Positions 23,586 to 28,054 of a stretch of DNA of 28,054 nucleotides are shown here, piece after piece. Numbering within the stretch: position 1 is the first letter of the stretch; each line of letters opens with the position of its first letter. The notes under the pieces are model-generated. The model saw only the letters and a program-made list of their open reading frames with translations, was not told the origin of the DNA and ran no database searches. The DNA is from Candidatus Heimdallarchaeota archaeon (lineage in GTDB: Archaea; Asgardarchaeota; Heimdallarchaeia; Heimdallarchaeales; Kariarchaeaceae). Where the stretch lies: assembly GCA_021399405.1 (NCBI GenBank), contig JAAFKL010000128.1:1-28054 (forward strand), in the 5' to 3' direction. A program made the translations under genes and the position numbers.

Positions 23586-24728
23586 ATGGTCTCTTTGAAA
23601 CATTCTCTGCGATTAATGGAATTGATCGAGATTGAACTGCCACTTGTACACCCATTCCGAACTTCATTCGGTTCAGAAACACACAAGCAAGCAATTATTG
23701 TCAAACTTACTGATACTGAAGGTAATGTAGGTTGGGGCGAAACTGCAGTCTCAACTAATCCTGGCTATTGTTATGAAACTGTCAAAACCGCTTGGCATAT
23801 TCAAAATGATTTCCTATATCCAATTATCAAAAAATTTCAAGAGGATTCCGATGAATTCAATATTGAAAAATTAATCAAAACATGGGGTACCGTCAGAGGT
23901 CACGATTTTGCAAAGGGTGGAATTGAGGCTGCTCTTTGGGCACTCAAGGCAGAACAAGAAAACAAATCACTTGGAGAGATGTATGGGGCATCAAAGACCG
24001 AGATTCCTACCGGAGTTTCCATAGGTATTCAAACAGACAAACAAAAGCTATTGGATCGTATCGGTTCTTTTCTAGAAAAAGGTTACCACCGAATTAAGAT
24101 TAAAATTGAACCCGGATGGGATAATGAGATTATCAAGGCAATACGCAAGGAATTTGGTGATATACAATTAATGGTTGATGCTAATTCATCATACACATTG
24201 TCTGATAAGGATTTGACTGTAATGAAATCGCTGGACCAATATGGTCTCACAATGATTGAGCAGCCATTAGCTTATAATGATATTTTACAACATCAAAAGT
24301 TGCAAGCTCAAATGGAAACACCAATTTGCCTGGATGAGTCCATCCATAACCCAGAAGATGCAAAACTCGCACTTGAGGTTGATGCATGTAGGATAATTAA
24401 TATTAAACCTGGGAGAGTTGGTGGTTATTGGAATGCAGTTAAGATTGCAAATGATGCTGGACCTGGCAAAGTTTGGTGTGGTGGAATGTTAGAAACAGGA
24501 ATAGGTAGGATTCATAATCTATTTCTACAGGCAAATTCTAATTTCACAATTCCAGGTGATACATCTGGCAGTGATCGATATTTTGAAAATGATATTATTG
24601 AACCAGCAGTTGAAGTAAATTCAAAAGGTTATATCACGGTACCAAAAGGTCCTGGTTTAGGTGTATTAGTTAAGGAAAATATGATTATTGATAATTCTAA
24701 GCAGGCAATTGCCTTCAAACTATCTTAA
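23586..24728 (+). CDS. menC: o-Succinylbenzoate synthase / N-succinylamino-acid racemase-like enolase
   Basis: This muconate-lactonising-subgroup enolase (380 residues) has every expected catalytic residue: the K-x-K pair in HRIKIKIEPGWD (Lys171, Lys173), metal ligands Asp198 (LMVDANSS), Glu225 (MIEQPL) and Asp250 (CLDES), and the opposing Lys274 in NIKPGRVGG. WCGGMLETGIGR and the TIPGDTSGSDRYF segment are characteristic of the OSBS/NSAR family, and there is no dipeptide-epimerase DxD motif. It either dehydrates SHCHC to o-succinylbenzoate for menaquinone synthesis or racemises N-succinylamino acids; many members do both. The GNAT neighbour and absence of other men genes favour the racemase, so treat the symbol as a family label. 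ATG at 23586, one base after the GNAT stop, is preferred over ATG at 23562, which would overlap it by 23 bp; an A-rich GGA precedes it. Confidence 0.9.
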   Translation: MVSLKHSLRLMELIEIELPLVHPFRTSFGSETHKQAIIVKLTDTEGNVGWGETAVSTNPGYCYETVKTAWHIQNDFLYPIIKKFQEDSDEFNIEKLIKTWGTVRGHDFAKGGIEAALWALKAEQENKSLGEMYGASKTEIPTGVSIGIQTDKQKLLDRIGSFLEKGYHRIKIKIEPGWDNEIIKAIRKEFGDIQLMVDANSSYTLSDKDLTVMKSLDQYGLTMIEQPLAYNDILQHQKLQAQMETPICLDESIHNPEDAKLALEVDACRIINIKPGRVGGYWNAVKIANDAGPGKVWCGGMLETGIGRIHNLFLQANSNFTIPGDTSGSDRYFENDIIEPAVEVNSKGYITVPKGPGLGVLVKENMIIDNSKQAIAFKLS

Positions 24729-24775
24729 TATCTGTTAAATTACCCTTGAAATATTGGTTTCAATAAAACCATTTA

Positions 24776-24790
24776 ACTTAAATTAATTTA
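24776..24790 (+). promoter_or_regulatory. TATA-like AT-rich element before cyanophycinase gene
   Basis: An AT-rich CTTAAATTAATTTA stretch lies about 15-29 bp before the ATG at 24805 and could give a near-leaderless transcript. Spacing is slightly short for a classical archaeal TATA box, so read-through from the upstream enolase gene is equally possible. Confidence 0.25.
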
Positions 24791-24804
24791 GTAGGACATT
24801 AGTA

Positions 24805-25707
24805 ATGGTTCATCCTACTATCCCAAAAGAATCTGCCAAATTTCTTGCGATAGGTGGCGGAATGGAATTATCATCCAACAATCCCTTAATAAGAAAATTC
24901 GTGGAATTATCTGGAGGAAAATCAGGGAAAATTACTGTTCTACCCACTGCATCAGATTATGGTCACGAAATGGGACCTTTGTACAAAGAAGCTTTTCAAG
25001 AATTATGTGATGACGTGGAATACTATCTTATTGATGAAAGGAGTGATGCTGAGGATGAGCAATGTTTAGATCGTTTAAGAGAAACAACTGGTGTCTTTTT
25101 CACTGGTGGAAATCAATTACGAATAACTTCTTTATTAGGTGGATCACAATTTCTAGATATTCTTAAAGCAAAATTAGATGATGGAATAATTATTGCTGGC
25201 ACTTCTGCTGGTGCTTCTGCAATGTCAAGTACCATGATTACTTGGGGCCGTGCCGATGAAATGGTCAAAGGAAATCTTCAATTGTCGCCAGGTATAGGTT
25301 TCATTCCTAATATGGTCATTGACTCTCATTTCATAAAACGAGGTAGGATTTCTCGGTTACTACATTTAATCGCCTTAAACCCGGGTTCTATTGGAATTGG
25401 ACTTGCAGAGGACACAGGAATACTAGTCTCTGCGGATTCGACTTTCCCCATTTTTGAAGTAATTGGAAGCAGACAGGTGATATTAGTTGATGGGAGATCT
25501 ATTACACATTCAAATATTGCAAATGTAAAAGAGCGAAGACCATATACCGTGACAGATGTTAAAGTACATGTGCTCGGTCCACATTACAAGTATGACTTTG
25601 AAAATCATGAAGTTATACTTCCTGATTCATTAGAGGAAACTTTCGAAGTACAAGAGCCTACCTTGGTTTCAGAATTACCATTCAAACCTAATAAATCCAA
25701 GGAATAA
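24805..25707 (+). CDS. cphB: Cyanophycinase (peptidase family S51)
   Basis: Cyanophycinase hydrolyses the storage polymer multi-L-arginyl-poly-L-aspartate to beta-Asp-Arg dipeptides. The 300-residue protein keeps the S51 core: LAIGGGMEL (about 14-22), ITVLPTAS (about 43-50), VFFTGGNQLRI (about 97-107), the nucleophile elbow AGTSAGASAMS with Ser134, and DSHFIKRGRISRLL (about 172-185) with a His in the usual place. There is no signal peptide, so it acts inside the cell. It should be active as a serine peptidase. No cyanophycin synthetase (CphA) or isoaspartyl dipeptidase is in the window, so the natural substrate may be another beta-aspartyl peptide. Its position between an enolase epimerase/racemase and a D-2-hydroxyacid dehydrogenase-like gene suggests amino-acid or peptide salvage. 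The ATG start is unambiguous. Confidence 0.93.
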   Translation: MVHPTIPKESAKFLAIGGGMELSSNNPLIRKFVELSGGKSGKITVLPTASDYGHEMGPLYKEAFQELCDDVEYYLIDERSDAEDEQCLDRLRETTGVFFTGGNQLRITSLLGGSQFLDILKAKLDDGIIIAGTSAGASAMSSTMITWGRADEMVKGNLQLSPGIGFIPNMVIDSHFIKRGRISRLLHLIALNPGSIGIGLAEDTGILVSADSTFPIFEVIGSRQVILVDGRSITHSNIANVKERRPYTVTDVKVHVLGPHYKYDFENHEVILPDSLEETFEVQEPTLVSELPFKPNKSKE

Positions 25708-25750
25708 TCTAATTTAAGAATAATCAATAAATTTTAATTATGACCAAAAA

Positions 25751-26779
25751 TTGATATCTGTGGAAATTACTAAAGTTCTCTTTACATTCAAAGTTTGGGA
25801 TGAATTGAAAACTTACTTAATAGATAAGTTAGGAACCTATGACAACTTAGAACTAATTTTTCCTCCGGATGATAAAGAAGGGACTATACTGGACCTAGCT
25901 CCTAAAGCCGATATTTTATTTGGTTGGAGACCTACAATTGAATTACTCAACAAAGCCAAAAATATGCAACTATACATTCAACCTGGTACAGGTGCCGAAA
26001 ATTTGGTTCGAGTATTTGAAAACTACAATCGAAAAAAAGATATTATCGTTACAAATGGGCATGGCCATGCCTACGAATGTGCACAACATGCTCTAGGAAT
26101 GCTTCTTACTTTAACTAATCACATTGTAGAGAATCATAATCAAATGGCTTCGGGAAATTGGAGAACTCGAGGATCGATGAGTTATGGTCTTAAAAATAAA
26201 AGAGTCGGATTTTTGGGCTATGGTCCTATAAACAAATTTGTTCATGAGTTTCTTTCTCCATTTTCATTGGAATTCTCAATTTTGAAACGAACTAGAGATA
26301 TCGAATTAGAAAGCTCGATGTCACCAAAAATTAAATTTTACACTACACAAGAAAAACATACATTCTTAGAAGAACTTGATATTTTAATCATAGCTGCCCC
26401 TCATACAAAGAAAACAGAAAATATGATTGGGGAAGAGGAATTAAAATTACTTGGTGAAAATGGATATGTCATTAATGTTGGACGAGGTCCCATACTTGAA
26501 GAAAAAGCATTATTTCATGCTTTAAAAGAAAAAACAATCAAGGGAGCTGCAATTGATGTGTGGTATAATTATAAACCAGAGACGTCTGAAGGCAAAAAAT
26601 ACCCATATAGTTCTGATCATCCATTTCATGAACTTGACAATATTATTCTTTCACCTCATAGAGCTGGAAGTCCTTTCGGTGATTTGAGTAGATGGGATGA
26701 AAATATTAAGAATGTTATAACCCTTGCAGAAGGTAGAACTGATTTCATTAACATTGTCAGTTTGGAAGAAGAATATTGA
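25751..26779 (+). CDS. D-isomer-specific 2-hydroxyacid dehydrogenase-family protein
   Basis: This 342-residue protein has the usual layout: a substrate domain (about 1-105), a Rossmann NAD(P)-binding domain opened by KRVGFLGYGPIN (about 150-161), and a return to the substrate domain at the C-terminus. The catalytic Arg is Arg245 in INVGRGPILEE and the catalytic His is His303 in LSPHRAG. The Glu normally about 29 residues after the Arg, in DVFEEEP, is missing: the sequence reads IDVWYNYKPE. The nucleotide loop G-Y-G-P-I-N also departs from G-x-G-x-x-G. Such enzymes interconvert 2-keto and D-2-hydroxy acids; a keto acid from amino-acid turnover would suit its neighbours, but the missing Glu makes activity uncertain. 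The start is TTG at 25751 or, nine bases later, GTG. It converges with a GNAT gene one base after its stop. Confidence 0.88.
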   Translation: MISVEITKVLFTFKVWDELKTYLIDKLGTYDNLELIFPPDDKEGTILDLAPKADILFGWRPTIELLNKAKNMQLYIQPGTGAENLVRVFENYNRKKDIIVTNGHGHAYECAQHALGMLLTLTNHIVENHNQMASGNWRTRGSMSYGLKNKRVGFLGYGPINKFVHEFLSPFSLEFSILKRTRDIELESSMSPKIKFYTTQEKHTFLEELDILIIAAPHTKKTENMIGEEELKLLGENGYVINVGRGPILEEKALFHALKEKTIKGAAIDVWYNYKPETSEGKKYPYSSDHPFHELDNIILSPHRAGSPFGDLSRWDENIKNVITLAEGRTDFINIVSLEEEY

Positions 26780-26780
26780 T

Positions 26781-27242
26781 TTACAAATTGTAAACATCTT
26801 GGGCAGGATTATTAACAATCATAGCTTTATCAAGCAGATCAAGTTGTTTGATCCTTTGCCAACCAAATTTTTCATACAATGAATGAGCATCTTTTGTATA
26901 AAGAAACCAATTACGCATCGTTTTAAATTCTGGATATGACATAATTACTTCGATTAGCCATTTACCAAGTCCATTACCCTTGTATTTATCCAGAACAAAA
27001 ACATCAGCTAAGTAACCGAAAGTTGCTCTATCAGTTATCATCCTTGCAAAACCAGCAAATTCTTCAGTGGGCGATAGAATTGAGAAACAGATTGAGTTTT
27101 CTACAGCTTTACTTACAATATCAAAGGGGATCCCTCTAGACCAATATGAATCTTCAGACAAGTATTTATGAAGTGCGGATAAATCAATTTTCCTTTTATC
27201 CATCGTAATTGTGTAACCATCATTATTAATCCACGAAGTCAT
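26781..27242 (-). CDS. GNAT-family acetyltransferase
   Basis: This 153-residue single-domain GNAT has an N-terminal strand, YTITMDKRKIDLSALHKYL, a beta segment EFAGFARMITD (about 61-71), the signature strand-loop-helix YLADVFVLDKYKGNGLGKWL with the acetyl-CoA loop Y-K-G-N-G-L-G (R/Q-x-x-G-x-G/A variant), and the C-terminal SLYEKFGWQRI motif typical of the superfamily. The pattern SYWSRGIP and YLADVFVLDKYKG is common in small bacterial GNATs of unknown substrate. It is cytosolic. The ATG start is normal and near family length. It converges with the hydroxyacid dehydrogenase-like gene, and the thioredoxin-fold gene lies upstream on the same strand after about 38 bp, so the two may be co-transcribed. 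Confidence 0.88.
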   Translation of the reverse strand: MTSWINNDGYTITMDKRKIDLSALHKYLSEDSYWSRGIPFDIVSKAVENSICFSILSPTEEFAGFARMITDRATFGYLADVFVLDKYKGNGLGKWLIEVIMSYPEFKTMRNWFLYTKDAHSLYEKFGWQRIKQLDLLDKAMIVNNPAQDVYNL

Positions 27243-27280
27243 AAACTGCCATTTTTATTAACTGTAAAATATTTTTATTA

Positions 27281-27619
27281 TCAAATTTGTTCCAATGCAC
27301 AAACGATCATTTCTTCTGATGGACAACCTCGGTTTGTATCACAAACATAAACTCGGCATGCTAGTGCTTTAAGATCGAATTTCTCGAACTCAATATCATT
27401 AATTTGATTAAAGCAATCTTCAACATCTTTACCATTTATAATGACAGTAGGTGAACCGCTGAACTTCAATCCTTTTAGGTCATCCTTTTCGCTTACTGAA
27501 ATTAACTTGATACTTGCATCCAATCCTTTTTCTCCAACAGTAGAACAGATAACATCACAAGCTTTGCGATAGTTATCACAATCACTAAAATACAAGAGCT
27601 CGATTTGAATGTCTGTCAT
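27281..27619 (-). CDS. Small thioredoxin-fold protein
   Basis: This 112-residue protein opens with the thioredoxin-like pattern ELLYFSDCDNYRKACDVI (about 7-24), has the cis-Pro strand LKFSGSPTVIINGKDVE (about 50-66) and ends in ACRVYVCDTNRGCPSEEMI. That layout matches a small family usually annotated as thioredoxin- or alkylmercury-lyase-like, whose members often read Y-x-G-C-P-N-Y near the start. Cys14 and Cys21 are seven residues apart, so there is no CxxC active site; further cysteines sit in the C-terminal part. A thiol or metal-binding role is possible but not shown. It starts with ATG and lies about 38 bp upstream of the same-strand GNAT. The TnpB gene begins 109 bp away in the opposite direction. 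Confidence 0.8.
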   Translation of the reverse strand: MTDIQIELLYFSDCDNYRKACDVICSTVGEKGLDASIKLISVSEKDDLKGLKFSGSPTVIINGKDVEDCFNQINDIEFEKFDLKALACRVYVCDTNRGCPSEEMIVCALEQI

Positions 27620-27728
27620 GATAAATTTTGTCCGTACATTTTTTCCATTATTACATTCGGTATACTACTGACACTATGTCCTCCAAAGATTCAAGTACTT
27701 TTGCTCCCCAGATAATATTGAATAAAAC

Positions 27729-28054
27729 GTGTCTTTTATTGTTCAGAAAAACCATCTGCGACAAAATTTACAATGTTATCAAACATTGAAATGGTTGAGT
27801 CACAAATGTAAAAATCTGTACAACAGTGCATTATATCTGATCAAAACACATTTTGATCTCACTGGTAAATATCTGACATTAAAACAATTATTCAATCAAA
27901 TAAAATCTCATATTACCTACATTCAACTGCATTCAGATAATTCACAGGTAACCTTAAGAACACTGAGACAGAGTTATTCTTCGTTTTTTGAATTATTGAA
28001 ATTGAAGAAAAAAGGAGAATTTGATGAGGAGGTCAATCCTCCCTCATACCTGGC
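27729..28054 (+). CDS. tnpB: TnpB / IS200-IS605 OrfB, N-terminal part (cut by window edge)
   Basis: An open frame from the GTG at 27729 (stop at 27723-27725 just upstream) runs off the right end, giving about 108 residues. Its start, IVQKNHLRQ, then LSHKCKNLYNSALYLIKTHF, TGKYLTLKQLFNQIK and LRQSYSSFFELLKLKKKGEF, followed by NPPSYL, is the characteristic N-terminus of IS1341-type TnpB proteins, the RNA-guided nucleases ancestral to Cas12. The RuvC nuclease part lies beyond the window, so activity cannot be judged. No TnpA (Y1 transposase) gene is found upstream, so this is either a TnpB-only element or one with its TnpA elsewhere. The GTG start is the only candidate between the stop and the conserved start. 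Confidence 0.82.
   Translation, partial: MSFIVQKNHLRQNLQCYQTLKWLSHKCKNLYNSALYLIKTHFDLTGKYLTLKQLFNQIKSHITYIQLHSDNSQVTLRTLRQSYSSFFELLKLKKKGEFDEEVNPPSYL
27729..28054 (+). mobile_element. Left part of an IS200/IS605-group element
   Basis: The tnpB-like reading frame implies an IS605-group insertion entering the window from the right. The left end should lie between 27620 and 27728, just upstream of the thioredoxin-fold gene's start; I see no clear subterminal hairpin there, so the boundary is not defined. Only the coding part is given as the extent. Confidence 0.55.

Noticed and set aside
1..28054. CRISPR array, tRNA or rRNA genes anywhere in the window.
   Set aside because: No regularly spaced repeats, cloverleaf with T-loop, or rRNA-like stretch was seen on either strand by reading; a covariance-model scan would be needed to exclude intron-containing tRNAs.

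Overview
The window looks like chromosomal DNA from an AT-rich archaeon. The archaeal evidence is a RadA recombinase, TATA-like boxes about 25-40 bp upstream of several starts, few Shine-Dalgarno sites, and many TTG/GTG starts. Archaeal-type information-processing genes sit beside bacterial-type metabolic ones (FolD, MutM, an N-succinylamino-acid racemase-like enolase, cyanophycinase), together with large proteins I cannot assign. That mix would fit an Asgard lineage such as Heimdallarchaeia, but this is inference; no rRNA or tRNA gene is visible to confirm it.

Layout. 1-5290: a small three-repeat acidic protein; RadA with two helix-hairpin-helix units; and a divergent VWA/MoxR pair separated by about 680 bp that holds a hairpin-rich island, a candidate non-coding RNA. 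5291-7688: an MFS exporter divergent from a winged-helix regulator, with a palindromic candidate operator between them. 7683-10330: FolD, a HAD-like protein and MutM/Fpg.

10331-22669 is the most unusual part. Five minus-strand genes read as one likely operon: a divergent Hsp70 with a long helical-repeat-like N-terminal half, two paralogous 8-TM proteins, a low-molecular-weight tyrosine-phosphatase-like protein, and a Pro/Gly-rich helical protein. Across a 356-bp divergent spacer lies a plus-strand pair: a Upf1/Sen1-like SF1 helicase with a large unassigned N-terminal half, coupled by a TAATG overlap to an unrecognised protein with a winged-helix-like start. I propose this block as the best candidate for an undescribed multi-gene system (membrane, chaperone, phosphatase and helicase).

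22736-26779 is a plus-strand amino-acid cluster: a GNAT of the kind found beside racemases, an OSBS/NSAR enolase, cyanophycinase, and a D-2-hydroxyacid dehydrogenase-like protein. 26781-27619 carries a minus-strand GNAT and a thioredoxin-fold protein. The right edge cuts a TnpB (IS200/IS605 OrfB) gene. No CRISPR array or prophage is visible.
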